From Hirudinaria manillensis (taxonomy: Eukaryota > Annelida > Clitellata > Hirudinida > Hirudinidae), in contig CM067528.1 in assembly GCA_034509925.1 (NCBI GenBank), positions 1,409,501 through 1,473,500 on the forward strand: a stretch of DNA of 64,000 nucleotides, read 5' to 3'. Positions within the stretch are counted from its first letter, which is position 1. Each line of letters begins with the position of its first letter. This document shows positions 12,097-24,927 of the stretch, in pieces. Made by a program: the position numbers and the translations under genes. The notes under the pieces were generated by a model, which worked only from the letters and a program-made list of their open reading frames with translations, did not search any database and was not told the origin of the DNA.

Positions 12097-14715
12097 TCAC
12101 AGAATTTCATTTAAAAGGTCCTCATCATCCAGAAACTCTGAGCACTCCTCAGGGATGTCTTCATCAGCCAAAGACCCGTTCGGTCCTCCATCTGTGGCAG
12201 TGGCTTCGGTGGTCTGGGAATCAACATTTGCCTCTGAAACGTCAGAAGGTTTCGATGTCGTAGAAGATTCAATATCTTTCGCAATCAATTCTTGATCTTC
12301 GTCAGTCTGACCTTGTAAAGTTTTGTCTGAAGGAATTTGTTCGGTTGGTGAAATGTCAGGACGTTCGGTTTTCAAAACACCGTCGACCATTTGTGAATCG
12401 AGATTTTGCTCGGGATTCGCCTCTGCTTCGACTTCACTCGGGTGATTTTTACGCTTGACTGGCACAACGCTTTTGGTAATTAAATCTAATTTGATGAACA
12501 GCCACGGGATTTTAGTCCCTAAAAAACCTTTTCTATTTTTAGATTCTTGATCAGACTGGGATTCAAAAGACAATGTAGGGCCATCCAAACCTAAATTAAT
12601 TTCTTCCAATGAATCGACATCATTTTTCCTTCTTATTTTTCTAGAGTTCTCTCCGATGGATTCCAAATGAACAGAATGGGAACTGTCAATGGTGTCTGGA
12701 TTTTGGGAAATGACGGATGCTTCTGCTTTCATCTCGGCTTTTCCATGCTCAGAACTGCTAGTCCCGAGAACAGATTCGGTTTTGCTGGCTGCAGAATCTT
12801 CTGGTTGAGATTCTATGGTGTCCTCTGGTTTGGTATGTTTTTTATCTGAATAAGATTCAGTGCCTTCCTCATTTGTGGCGTCAGAAACAGAATTGATTTC
12901 ACTTCTAGTCCTTTTTTGGTCATCTGTACCACCAGCCTCTGGTTTTGAATATTCTTGTGGGGGTTTAACTTGAGACTCAGATTTTGTTATTTCTTTCTCA
13001 TCTTTCTCATCACCGTTGCCATGATTGTCACCTGCTGCTGGCACGTATTCATCACTTAGAGGTCCTACGCCTTTACTGGTTGATTTTGAAAGTTCTTGTG
13101 GAGGTTTAACTTCAGGTAATCCTAATATCTCTTTCTGGCCATTCCCAGCATCATTTCCACGGGTCTCCAAACGAACATTATCAGCCACTAGAGTTTGACC
13201 TAAATTGTTCTTTTCCTCGGCTTCTGTATCTCTTGGACTTTCAATGAGACTTTCATTCGATTCATCCAGGCTAGGTTTGTTCAATTTTTCGCTGGTAGGT
13301 TGAGTTTCTGTGGTGGATTTTGGTTCTTCTTTGCTGTGGGTCTCTAAGCCGGATTTTGATGTGATTCCTCTACGTCTTTCGTATCTGAAACATTTATTTT
13401 AAAATTACTTTTTGAAACAGATTTTGATTAGTTTGTAAATACAAATGGGAAAAAATGGTAAAACATGCTTCTATTTGGATATGAAATAAAGTGAATGCAG
13501 TAATTTTATTTAGATGCTGCCCAAAAATATACAAATATTTTACGACTAGAAATAAATACATGGGCGCCAATTGATTACGTTACAATATTATATGTAATGT
13601 ATAAGTAGTTTCAATAGTGCAATTACTGCCGATGAATTTAAAACAAAGATTATAACATAAAAAGTTATAAATATTTATAAATATGAAACTTAGTTCATTT
13701 GTACATTTGGGAAGTAATATTGCAAGATTTAAGAGTCCACATACCAAATCAAACGAAAAGCATGTAAACATTTTTGCGAATATATTTCATTATGTAATTT
13801 TAATCATTAAACCCGAAAAAAAGCTGCAAAACTCGTGCAAGTAAGACATGTAAAGAACAATGTCATTTTGTCAGAACACAACTCACTCTTCACAAGAAAT
13901 AATAAAGTGAGCCGAGTATGGCTGGAGACGACGATTTGGTAGGTAAGTAACTCTGCCAGAATTGATCGAACATCTGTTGGACTCCTTGAAAAATTTGACG
14001 ATATGGCACAACCTGGTTTCGGTGCAAACTTTCTTGCACTTTTCCAAATCAGTTTCCCGAATTTCAATGAAAGTTCCATCAAATTCGGCGTCGTCCAAAC
14101 TGTGCCAGCATGTTTCTGTAATAATAAAAATAATTAATGGACTTAATGGACTTGTAACTTGTTACTGATAATTAAAGTTGCCGACTTAGTTTGCGTTTTA
14201 TTAACGAATAACTGCAACGAGTTACGTTATCTTTTTTAGATTAACTCAGATAACCTAAGAACGCAAGGTTGCTGTAACGTTTTTAATAATTTTAACTTTA
14301 AGTACTAATTATGGGTTTAGGGTTAGGGATCTAATCATAACTGAATCAACCTGAGCAAATAATTGGTAGCACAACTTAGTTGTTATTTCATTAACACTTT
14401 AACAATGATCTCCTTCAGTGATATCGATAGCTAAAATATCGCATCTTCCGGTACCGCTTTGTTCTAGCTTGCACAACGATTAATAATCAATATTGGTTAA
14501 TAATTTATTAATAATACTAAACAAATAATAATTGTATTATTGCAAACATCAAAGTTCTAGCTTGACCTTCACTCGTCATTAATAGCAGAAGCAGATGACA
14601 TAGTAAACCCATTACAAGAATTATATTTCAATTAGTACCTACTTCGAACCGACATTACGATGTCCGAGGATGCAACCAAAACACAGATTCTGATGAAAAT
14701 CCCCCAAAACGGCAT
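12097..14715 (-). CDS. Secreted PAN/apple-like protein with long acidic tail (PAN-A)
   Basis: Exons on the minus strand: 14715..14643, 14115..13887, 13384..12097; 1,590 nt, 529 aa. Exon 1 encodes a signal peptide (MPFWGIFIRICVLVASS). Exon 2 encodes one six-cysteine PAN/apple-like module: TCWHS, then CKKVCTETRLC (C-x3-C-x5-C), a Cys about 11 residues later and a final Cys in FIISCEE. Exon 3 encodes about 430 residues rich in Ser, Glu, Asp, Pro and Lys, probably disordered, interrupted by one hydrophobic patch (IPWLFIKLDLI). PAN modules bind proteins or carbohydrates; the target here is unknown. It is paralogous to PAN-B just upstream: exons 1 and 2 have identical lengths (73 and 229 nt) and phases. 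The tail matches no family I recognise. Confidence 0.85.
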
Positions 14716-15870
14716 TTCTAAACTGATTGTTGATGCCGAAAAAGACTGACTAGCAATGAGTTTAATACTTGAAATGTGATATTTATTGAGTCTTTCTGAC
14801 AATGTTTATTTATTTATTTTAAATAATCGAGAAATTTATTTATAATGTTTATTCGACAAGATGAACAAACTCATTTATTTGCGAATGGTATGGCGATTCA
14901 TGTCCACGAGCCAAATTTCGTTCGAAGGCGAGCAGACGTGTTGATCTTGTAACAATAATTATACACGTTACAACTTAAAAACAAACGTATTAATTTTATT
15001 TCAACGTTTAAAGAAAGAGTATTTAAATCGTACGTAAAACAAGTCGAGAAAAGAAAAAAAAAGAAACAGATCATTAACTTGAATAAAAACACGTCTTTGA
15101 AGCATCTTATGTATTTCATGATGCAATATGAGTGTAATATTTTAGAATGAATATTTGCTTAAATATATTATGTAAATGTATTATATTTATTATATATATA
15201 TTATATAAATGTATTAAATTTTATGCAATTTATTCTATTTTATAAATATATTTATTTTCTATTATTTAAGATTTCAAACAAAACAAGACCCAAGGAGGAA
15301 AGGTCACGTATAATTTACATTTTTATTTATAAGACATTCACGTTTAATTGCTCGATTTAATAATAATAATTTAAATACTGTAATAATAATAATAATAATA
15401 ATAAATTTGGATCTGTTAAATGCCCCCGAGTTGAATTCCTAGTCAGCAATGAACCTTCCATCTGTTAAAAATCCATTAAAAATCTTTCCTTTAAGCACAT
15501 ACAAAAAAAAGTGACCAATTTATCGAAAACATGCTCTCAAGCTCGATACCTCGTGACACGTTCATGCAAGAGCTTTATTTTATTTCATTTTTTTTTTAAT
15601 TCATTTAAAATTTTCTCTCAGAAGTGAAATTTCAAAAACGAATTAAGCAATGAATTTATTCACAATAATTGCGATTAATTAATTTTAATTCTTAAACAAT
15701 TCAATTTAATTTTCGATTTGATTAAAATTCGAATTATTTTAAATTTGAGTTCACTTTTCAAATTGGTTTCAAGAGAATTGATTTCGTTACCGACATTTCA
15801 ATTCTTTAAGAATTGCACAAACGTTCACCTAAAACTTTCAGCTCAACATTGTAAAAAGTCTGAGCTGATG

Positions 15871-17161
15871 TCAGGCTGCTTCATCTTCGTCCAATCGTGA
15901 ATCAAGATTTTGTTCGGGACTCGTCCCCGTTTCAACTTCAATCCTGTGATTTTCGTGATTGCCTTTGATGTTTAGCCACTGTAATTGGATGAAAAGCCAG
16001 GGGAATTTAGCTATAAAACCTTTTCCATTTTGAGATCCTCGATGAGACTGGGGTTCAAAAGACAATGTCTGGTGTTCTAAGTTTAAATTAATTTCTTCCA
16101 ATGAATCGACATCATTTTTCTTTCCTATTTTTCTAGAGTTCTTTCCGACGGATTCCAAATGAACAGAATGGGAACTGCCAAAAGTGGTTGAATTTTGGGA
16201 AATGACGGATCCTTCTGCTTTCATCTCGGCTCCAATTTCCTGGCTATGTTTATCCAATTGTTCAGACTCTTCGCTGGTAGGTTGAGTTGATGTGGTTGAT
16301 GTCGGCTCTTCGGATTTTGGTGCTATTCCTCTCCTCCTTTCGTAACTGGAATATTGACCATAAAATTCACTTTAGATTCAGATTAGCAAATAATTTATTT
16401 TTTGAATAGTTCAGTTTTTTTTTTATAAATTTATTACATCGAATAATAGTGAATCTGAAATCTATTAAAGTAAATAAAATCTGTGAACTGAAAGTAATCA
16501 TTCTATCAGAACGCAACTCACTCGGCACATGAAACCAGGAAGTAAGCCGTGTATGGCTGGTAGTCACGTGTGGACATGTAAACTACACGATCATCGTTGA
16601 TGAAGCAGTCGTTGGAACCGTTGAGAATTTTGACAATATGACAAAGGTTGGTTTCCAAGCAAATTTTCTTGCAGTTCTCCAAATCGGTTTCCGGAATGTG
16701 TTTGAAATCTCCAAGAAATGCGATCTTGACAACTTCGTCCCAGCATCTTTCTGCAATGTTGGGTCTCTGACTATTTATCTGATCTAATCATAACCTCATC
16801 TGGTCTGAGCAAGTTAATCAGGTATTGCAACTCAGTCAATTGCTGATTCATTGTCACTACAAAGTGATTTGCTTGATATGGTATAGTTTTGTTAGCGCCT
16901 TATAGAGTTATCATCATCAATAATGGTAAATAATAATGTATTATTACTTAAATAAATATAAATTAATAAATGGAAATAATAACGTAATATGGTTATTATT
17001 TCATCTAATAGCAATTTCATATTCAAAATTCTGGCTTGACCTTAACCCAGGAACTAACCACGTAAAGTAATTATGTATAAGTACGTACTTCGCTCTGAGC
17101 CTGTAATGTCCGAGACTGCGGTGAAAAGGCAAACTCCAATCCAAATCACCCAAAATGGCAT
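15871..17161 (-). CDS. Secreted PAN/apple-like protein with short acidic tail (PAN-B)
   Basis: Exons on the minus strand: 17161..17089, 16750..16522, 16345..15871; 777 nt, 258 aa. Exon 1 is a signal peptide (MPFWVIWIGVCLFTAVS). Exon 2 is the same six-Cys PAN-like module as PAN-A (RCWDE, CKKICLETNLC, a Cys at NDCF, and SCAE). Exon 3 starts with the YERRRGI segment shared with PAN-A and keeps the blocks SSHSVHLES, KKNDVDSLEEI and FPWLFIQLQWL. It lacks much of the Ser/Glu-rich region that opens the PAN-A tail and stops early after SRLDEDEAA, where PAN-A goes on for more than 100 residues. It looks like a shortened tandem duplicate. Function unknown beyond likely extracellular binding. Confidence 0.85.
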
Positions 17162-17611
17162 TTCACAAATATTATTGGAGTTGAACAAATTTTTAGCAGT
17201 GAGTAGAATATTTATAATTTTATATTCATTAAGACTTTCTGACTTTACTTTTATAATCGAGACGACAATGTACATGTTACACGAGGTACATGTTCATTTC
17301 TATGAGATTGACAAACTCTAACTATTTGCAGATGAATTGTTCGAGCATGTCTGCAGATCATATTTCGTTCAGCGAAATATTTGTGAATGTATTTGTTTTC
17401 TGGCAATTATTAAACACACGAAAACGTACTGCAAACGTATTGATTACATTTTAACGGAATAAAGAGTATTTAAACAAAATTTAGAAAAACAATTATAGAT
17501 ATCGAAAAAAATGAAGAAATGACAGGAGTATATGATATCTTGAAGGCATTTAACATAATAATTATCAACAAAAAAAATGTTTTAAGATAAATATTTGTAT
17601 TAACAATAATA

Positions 17612-17649
<38 letters not shown>

Positions 17650-19178
17650 TATATCTCCATAATATATTATTATATTATATATAATAATAATAATAATAAT
17701 AATTATTATTATTATTATTATAATAATTATAGTAATAATATTCAGCTTGAGCAGCTACAAATCATACTTGGATGACAATCGAATGAATCATGCGTGAATC
17801 ATCTTGCAACCCGGTAAGATATTTTAATAGAAATAACTTTACATTGCAAAATTCCTTTGATCAGCTTCGTATAATATTTTTTTCTTTACAACATGTATTA
17901 GTACTGGATAGGTTTTAAAAATGAAGAATGTTTGAGTCAGTCACTTGACTGATAACCTTCAAACGGGGTGTCTTAAGTACTTGACCTACCCTAACCCTAC
18001 TTCTAACCCTACCCCTAACCTTAACGCTAACTCTCACCCTAACTCCAACCCTAACCCTAATCATTCTTTCTGATTCTGGAAATCCGCGATAACCTTGTGC
18101 CCTTAGATGGCTTTTGCCTGTCACTTGCTTCCTTGCACCATTATCTTCAAACTGCGAACGTTACAGCAAAACAAACTCCTCAGTAAAGCATTTCTATTAC
18201 TGCTGTTGCATGGGCTGCAAATCGATTCGTAAAAAAAAAACAAAGTCCCTTTTGTCGTATGGACATTTTAAGGTATTTTCTTCAAAAATATCGTTTATTA
18301 AATAGCTTTGGATTTGTTGCTGGGTCGAAGTGCAGACTTAAATCTGTCTGCATAGGTAAAAAGAGCTGGATACTTAAAAATAAATATTAATAAAAAAGGA
18401 ATATTATATATTTATAATTATCTCCAACTTGGGACGTGAAAGTAAACAGAGAATTGATCGTTGTTTTACAGTGGTTTACAGAGTAAAGGTAATTATTTTT
18501 AAAATAACAAATAGGATTGGGTGGTCTGCTAATTTTAGAGTTTAAAGATTTATATTTTTAAAAGTCTGTAATATATGAAATTTATTTCATAATAATGTCC
18601 AGAGACTGGAAAAGAAATATAATATAATATATATAATAATGTAGAAATAATTGATATAATATTACAATAATTAAATAATAACTATATATTTATTATTATT
18701 TAAATTATTTATTTAATTATTATTATTGTATTTTATTGTTTTATCAATAAAGAAATTTATTAATGACATTTCGTTTGCTTGGTTTTGTAGGTGGATTTAA
18801 AAGACAACGGACGAAGACCCATTCATTTAATTAATAAACAATAATAATAATAATAATGACAATAATAACAATAATAATATTAATAATATTGTTATTGTTA
18901 TTGAAATTAATAGTCCACATAAATTGAAAACACTACCGTCTTTGAAATTGAAAATCTATCTCTCGTGATACTAAGCAGTAAACTATTCGTAGTTCGTATC
19001 CAAAGAACGAATCGATGAAATAAAATTTATTTTCACCTGCACGCGTCCATAAGTCATTTAAGATGACATTTTCAATGGCTTTTCATGCGCTGCTGTTCGT
19101 TGGTTTTGTAAACTTGTTTATAAAAGGATCTTGGATTTGCGCAACAATTTAGAAATAATTTGTTTCTAAAGAAGGGAC
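17162..19178. other. Divergent intergenic region with AAT repeats
   Basis: Separates minus-strand PAN-B from the plus-strand inhibitor-like gene G, so it should hold both promoters. It contains an AAT/ATT array at about 17604-17730, a degenerate telomere-like block at 17987-18060, and AT-rich sequence. No further coding exon with splice support was found. Confidence 0.6.
17987..18060. repeat. Degenerate CCCTAA telomere-like repeat
   Basis: About twelve hexamer-like units of the CCCTAA type, several with substitutions (ttctaa, ccttaa, cgctaa, ctccaa), so an older interstitial copy than the perfect block at 6985. Confidence 0.85.
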
Positions 19179-21655
19179 ATGTTTGCTATTATAGCTTTAA
19201 TAATCGTTTCTTGTTCTTCAGGTCAATTATTTTTGTTTTGTTTAAAATTAATTATTAAAATTAATGCAATGAATTGGTGATATATGAGTGAATGAACGAA
19301 CGAACGAACGAACAAATGAATGAATGAATGAATAATACAGTTCTTTTGCGTTTTTGGAATAAAATATTTCTTTTCCAGTCTCTGGAGATTTGAAAAAGAA
19401 TTACGTACTTAGGGCTGACACTCTTCCATTTGATGAAGGAACCGTGAGATCTTAAAAATGTTTTAATCGATCAATTTGGTAAATAACATTTAAAAATTTG
19501 TAGGAATTTAAAGATAAATACACCTATAAATCACTGATATTATTGTAAAATGTAATTTACAATGTGTGATTTTGTGAAAATTTATTTTTGATGTCACGTT
19601 TCAGGATCTGCAAGTTGTCATGAACAGTTGTTCTGAGTACAGAGGCACCCATCAGGTTGTGCATAATTGAATGTTTACAATTTTTGATAAAATAATTAAT
19701 TAAGCATTTATAATTAACTAATTAGCTACAGATTTTTTGCTTCAAGTTACGAAATTTACTTGCAATTAAATAAAAATATAAATATTCATCTGTGAGAAAA
19801 ATATATCGATTAAGATTACACAGAATGCACTTTGCATTTTACTGGTGATTTGTCCAACGTGATTTGTTGACATCACTTCCGGCTAAGTGACTATATTCAC
19901 TAAAAATTTGTAATAAAGAAACAGATTAATAATTTATTTTTTATATTATTTTATATGTTAAATTGTTAATAATTAAAATATCTATTATTATATTATAATA
20001 CAATGTCATATTTAACAATATAATATAAATAATACATAAAAATGACAATATAAACAACATTAACAAAATAGAAAATAACATGATAATTATAATTAAACAA
20101 ATATTTATTAATATATTAACAATTATTAATTAAAAGTAATTAATTTATTTATTAAAGATTTATTGCCATTGATAGATCGACGTTGTCCTACCAACGCAAA
20201 ATTATGATCCTGAAAAGCCATCTATCGACAGATTGATAATCCACGTCGATGTAGCCGGTAAACTCACCTCGAAGCCAATTCTTCTCGGTTTTGGTAAATT
20301 TTAAATTTTATTTCATTATATTAAATTTCTATTAATCTAAATTAATATTAATATTAAAATTAATATTAATAATAAATTAAATTTATATTATATTACATAA
20401 GTTTTTAAAAAATCACGTGAAAATCCCAAAAGATGCACTCGACAGATGAAAGTGATGATTTTCTTTCTTCAGTTCTTGTTAACGTTTGGAATAAATCATT
20501 AATTGCAAAAATATGTTAATTAATTAATTTATTGATAATCAATTCTTAAATGGATTTTTAATTAATTAATTTATTTATTATATTTTAAATAATTAAAATT
20601 ATCTTAAATCTAAGATATTTGAAATAATTACAATTTAAAATTATTATAAATTAATAGGTTATAATATAATTAAATTTAATTAATTTATTTATTACCAAAT
20701 ATAACTTTATTAATCTGTATTTAAATGATTTATTTAATAATCACTCCCTGTTAGGAATTATTGGAATAAATGTTCGAGATGATAGCTGGAAGTGACGTCA
20801 GATGTTTAATGATATTGAAAGAATGATGGTGTGAGCATGTGAGTGTGTGAGTGTTTTGTGATTGGTTGTGGTTCACAATTAACTTGATTTTATTTTTTTA
20901 AAAATCCATTTTTAGTTCCAAACGTCAAATTAGTCGGCAATTTGGTCGGAAAAGTAGGTCGTGTCTTGGATTTTTTAAATTTTAAATTTTCTACTTTACA
21001 AAATAATTTATATTTTATAAAATATTTTCCCTGAAAAGATATAAAATTAAATAACATCTCATTAAATATCTCAAATGTATATAAATTACAATTGATTATG
21101 TATTGAGAAAAGATTTTACTATTTAATAAAACAATTATTACGTAACTCATTGAATTTAATACATTAATATAATAATTTAAGCATTACACGGAGGCAAGGT
21201 CTGTTCTGAAGGATCTCTTTCCGAGCGAAAAAGTGAATGCGACCTTTTCTTTATTCATTTTCATTGTAAATTTTTAAATCAAACAATCCTCGAATGCATT
21301 TCTTTTGAATGTCTAATTCATCCATTAATTCACCCATGAATTGAATTGAATTTAGAGGAAAACATCCCTAGACACCATGATTAGAAATTGGTCACTCATT
21401 CACCCAATCACCAAGAACCCTATAACCCTGTAATCCTGTAACCCTGTATCCCTATAAGATTATAACCCTGTAATCCTGTAACCCCGAGTACAGATCTACG
21501 TAACCGATGGCAGTACAGTCCTTCACTCTGAGGGTAACGAACGTGGACGATCGTTTTACCTCCTGACGGACAAAGATGGCGTGGTAGTCAACAAGATTGA
21601 ATTTCGTTACCCCTTCCTCTTTCCACAGGAAGGGACTTGTTATCAATTGAAGTGA
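19179..21655 (+). CDS. Secreted two-domain potato-inhibitor-I-like protein (gene G)
   Basis: Exons: 19179..19221, 19379..19443, 19605..19655, 20176..20293, 20916..20953, 21182..21232, 21494..21655; 528 nt, 175 aa. Exon 1 encodes a 14-residue signal peptide (MFAIIALIIVSCSS). The mature protein has two copies of one module. Domain 1 is diverged but keeps the strand IDRLIIHVD and ends KPILLG. Domain 2 has KLVGNLVGK, a helix exon HYTEARSVLKDLFPSEK, then a loop GSTVLHSEG and the strand FYLLTDKDGVVVNK. This matches the potato inhibitor I order (W/F..LVGK, helix, P.V, loop, RV.V.VD....V...P). Exon lengths 43, 65, 51, 38 and 51 equal those of K1-K6, proving common descent. Likely extracellular serine protease inhibitor; inhibition is not proven. 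Confidence 0.82.
19289..19335. repeat. GAAC/GAAT tetranucleotide repeat
   Basis: About eleven tandem four-base units (gaac then gaat) in intron 1 of gene G. Confidence 0.85.
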
Positions 21656-22170
21656 TTGCAATTTAACTCCTGAGCTAACTATCGTCTGCTTTATAAGCGA
21701 CCTAAAGACCATTACGATACCATTTTGATACCATATTATTCAAATTGATTTTTAATTTTTAAACTAATTTTTAAATTTTTATTTTCAACTTTAACCTGAA
21801 GTCGAAAACGAACGAGTCATCTCCAATGCTTTGACAAAGCTTTCTGTGTTAATAATTATATTGATTAATTGGTTGGTAATTAGTTAAGTAATTAATTGGC
21901 AGGAAGTCGATTTCTTCAGGCATTTGCTTATTCCTCTCTGTTGGATATTGTTGATTTTATTTGCCCATATCAATGCATAATAATTTTTCAATTTTCTTTT
22001 TTTTCTAAAAATTTGTTCACAAAAAATCATTAAAAAAAATGAGCAGATTTGAATTTAATTTCTAACCTTTCACAAGTAAATGTACTGGTGACGATTGAAA
22101 TTTGAAAATTCAAATAATTCACAACTGAATATTTCTTAAATTTGTTTTATTAAAATCTTTGAAATGTTAC

Positions 22171-22255
22171 CCTTTTGGCGTTCAGGATTAACACCCAATG
22201 TGATCAGCATGGAGACCAAAGCGCCAAAAAGTACCAAAACGATAAAATTTGACAT
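22171..22255 (-). pseudogene. Orphan signal-peptide exon, copy of PAN-D exon 1
   Basis: An intact 85-nt exon (MSNFIVLVLFGALVSMLIT and on to NPERQK) with ATG and a GGGTAAC donor, nearly identical to PAN-D exon 1 at 26262..26346. No PAN-coding exon lies downstream on the minus strand before the end of gene G at 21655. The flanking homology to the PAN-D locus runs from roughly 22140 upward and stops inside the PAN-D intron, so a duplication carried exon 1 but not exon 2. Probably non-functional. Confidence 0.75.
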
Positions 22256-23065
22256 TTCCATGGTGATACTTTTTATATTATTCTTAGAGCCTTAACAACA
22301 AACTAAACTTTTATTATTTTTAGTTATTATTTTTTATTATAAGTAATTATTAACAGTTTAGTCTAACCTATTAATCACAGCTCTCATCTTGAATCTCCCA
22401 CAAGAGCAATTAAGCTAATATTCTGAACATAAAAGTATTCAACCCTGCTCCAGAAACAGTTTATTCTTGCATGTTCTGAGGTCTTGTTTGACTCATAAAT
22501 TAAATTAAGATTGAAAAATAATTTAAATTAAGAAAATTAAATTTCCTAAATATTAAAAAGCCTGGGCACCTATAGACGAGCCTTAACAAGTAATGAGTTT
22601 ATCGAAATCATTTGATATGTTTTCTTCTTCCTAATCAATCTCATTAAGGAATAATTCCGAGTCATTATATTTGTGATTGATCGATAGTTAAAGCTGATGA
22701 TTTGCGATAATGACTGCCATAAATCGTCCACACAAGTTCCCATAAAATCCTTGTGGATAATGCTTTGTAACTTAGGGAAATATATTCATGGATCATTTAA
22801 TCATGCAGATTAATCATGAAAACTTCATGTCCATCGGGATTCTAAGTAATTTCAATATTCCATGACGTTGAAGGCAGTTTTGTCATCATTTAAACATTTA
22901 AAGAATTCATTTCAAACACAATGCACGAAGCAGTCCGGCCACTTTATTTACTAGAGTTCATTTGCAGTTCAATAGAGTACAACAGTAAGAAAAGGTCAAA
23001 GGTTGTACTGTAAACAACATTAAATTTCTTAAAATAAACGTTCAAGAAGCAATTCTTTCCCTTTT

Positions 23066-23703
23066 TCAACAGAGCCTAAAGTAGACTGTAAAATTGCCAG
23101 GCTTAAACGTCAGAATGTTAGGATCGACTTCCATGACATTTATGTAGCACAGCCATCTACTGTGATCGAAAAAAACGAGGTTACATTGGGTCGAATAGGT
23201 GCACGTCAATTTGCAATCTCTCGAGTTGCGTGGATTTCGCCTGGAAAAATGAGTAGATGGAAGACTGGCTGTCTTCAGTTGCTTTCCCCAACATATGTCT
23301 AGGATTCAAGTTTAATTTATTTTACGATTTATTTTTTGTTAGAAAATCAAGAAAGTTTTTCAAGTCCCGGTAAAATATCTGCTAATAATAAAAATAATAT
23401 AATTGATAATTATAATATTTCCGCTGCTGATATTTCCATAAGATTAGCTCCCAAGGATTTTCATATCACTATAATTAATATTGCTACTTACATTACTAAC
23501 CGTGTCCGTTGGAAACATCCCAAAGCAATAACAAAATACCGATCCAAAGTTTAAGATCCTGAAAATATTTTCGAGGACTCTGAATGTTTATTTAAAATGC
23601 CTGGTTAATTTCTCACAATTTTCAAATAAATAGTCAAAATTTTAAGTAAATCGCATTCTGAATTACAATCGATTTTCTATATTTCGTGCAGAAAAATTAC
23701 CAT
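23066..23703 (-). CDS. Short secreted PAN-like protein (PAN-E)
   Basis: Exons on the minus strand: ...23703..23701 (ATG), 23558..23501, 23298..23066; 294 nt, 97 aa. The start codon is the last three bases of exon 1, directly followed by a GTAATT donor. The 58-nt exon 2 gives the signal peptide DLKLWIGILLLLWDVSNGH. Exon 3 is a six-Cys PAN-like module: ICWGK, CKLTCTYSTQC (C-x3-C-x5-C), LCYIN and a terminal Cys in YFRLC. There is no acidic tail, unlike PAN-A and PAN-B. Exon 2 length and phases are the same in PAN-C and PAN-F. Without the splice model no start codon exists for the signal peptide, so ORF-based annotation would miss it. Confidence 0.75.
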
Positions 23704-24246
23704 TTCAGTGTAAAAAAATCGTGTGTCTCAAGTAACCTTAAGTTGTACAATAATGTATTTTTGTAAAAGAGCTATAGTGCCATGTGCGGGACATTTATAA
23801 AGTTAATAGCTCTCCAAACTATGCTCTAAATAGTCATTATTGACAACAATCATTCATCGCTTATACTGATGGTCCTGCCATTGTAGAGTTAATGGGCAGA
23901 TAAGTTTGAAGATGAGGAAACTCCTCTGAGGATCCCTGTCGGAGCAAGAAGGCGGAATAATAAGGAACAGCATAATTGCATTTTAATTAGTTACTTTTTA
24001 AAAAAATGTTATTCGGGTTCCAATGTTAAACCGGAGAATACATTGAAGCCTTTATTCATGCAAATGACAAATGGAAGACCCCCGATATATTTTTTCCAAT
24101 AACTCAATAACAACTCAATAAATATGATTTAATCAATACAATTTCTGTTTTTGTTTTTATTTTTTTTATTTAGCATAAAAGTTTGACTTTTTAAGTTAAA
24201 GAACTTGTGTTGAGCATATTCCCAGCTTCATAGTATATTGAAAGGA

Positions 24247-24927
24247 TTACAGACAGATATTATAATAGAGGTTATAGGTACCAGGTCTGGCCCAGACTTT
24301 GCGCAAATTATAGGTCCTGTTATTAACGTAGCAAATGTCGTACTCGTGATGATAGAAGATCATTCTGCAATGCTTTATGAGCTTGCACCTCTCTATGCAA
24401 TCCTCCACAGTTTTCGCATTCTTAAAGGTAAAGTGAGTCAAAGGAATTTCGCCAGTCTTGTTATGTTTTAGCCAACACCCTCCTGGTATTTGACCGTTCA
24501 CGTTTCGATTTCCTCCTTGAGTGGCACATCGGCAATTATAACAAATTAGTACAAATAGAACGAAAAAATTTAAAAGATTCAAATTAATTTATGAAACACG
24601 CTTGGGGCTCTTTATAAATAATTTATTATTATTATTATTATTATTATTAAAGTTGTTATTATTATTATTATTTTTAGAAAATTACCTTTTGTTTGTTTGA
24701 ATAAAAGCGAAATGAAACGATCATTTACCGTTGTTAATAAAGAAACCCCAAACGAGCACCAAAATCCAGACACAAGAAGCGTATTTCTGAAAGCATTTTC
24801 AATCGCATTTATTTATTTATTTAATTTAATTTAATTTAATTTGTAAAATTTAAACACTTAAACAGAATAAATGAATAATTTAAAGAATAATTAATTAACA
24901 ATTTAATTTATTTAATTAACCTACCAT
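24247..24927 (-). CDS. Short secreted PAN-like protein (PAN-C)
   Basis: Exons on the minus strand: ...24927..24925 (ATG), 24786..24729, 24515..24247; 330 nt, 109 aa. ATG abuts a GTAGGT donor. Exon 2 (58 nt) encodes the hydrophobic signal KYASCVWILVLVWGFF. Exon 3 begins GGNRNVNGQIPGGCW and carries CIERCKLIKHC, then ICYVN and the terminal NICL: the same six-Cys plan. An alternative reading is an unspliced 111-residue open frame starting at 24582 with MNLLNFFVLFVLICYNCRC, which also resembles a signal peptide; the spliced model is preferred because its exon sizes and phases match PAN-E and PAN-F. The real product could use either start. Confidence 0.7.

Larger units (their letters stand above)
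22140..23703. repeat. Segmental duplicate of 26215-27642
   Basis: Two copies of a unit containing a PAN-D-type signal exon, a spacer (near-identical from 22560 to 22840 and 26640 to 26900) and a three-exon PAN gene (PAN-E here, PAN-F in the other copy). The second copy has about 20 extra bases in the spacer, near 26838. Divergence is higher in the PAN exons than in the spacer. Confidence 0.8.

Noticed and set aside
21452-21712. Minus-strand open frame of 86 residues
   Set aside because: Antisense of exon 7 of gene G, whose plus-strand frame matches the family and has a proper acceptor and stop.
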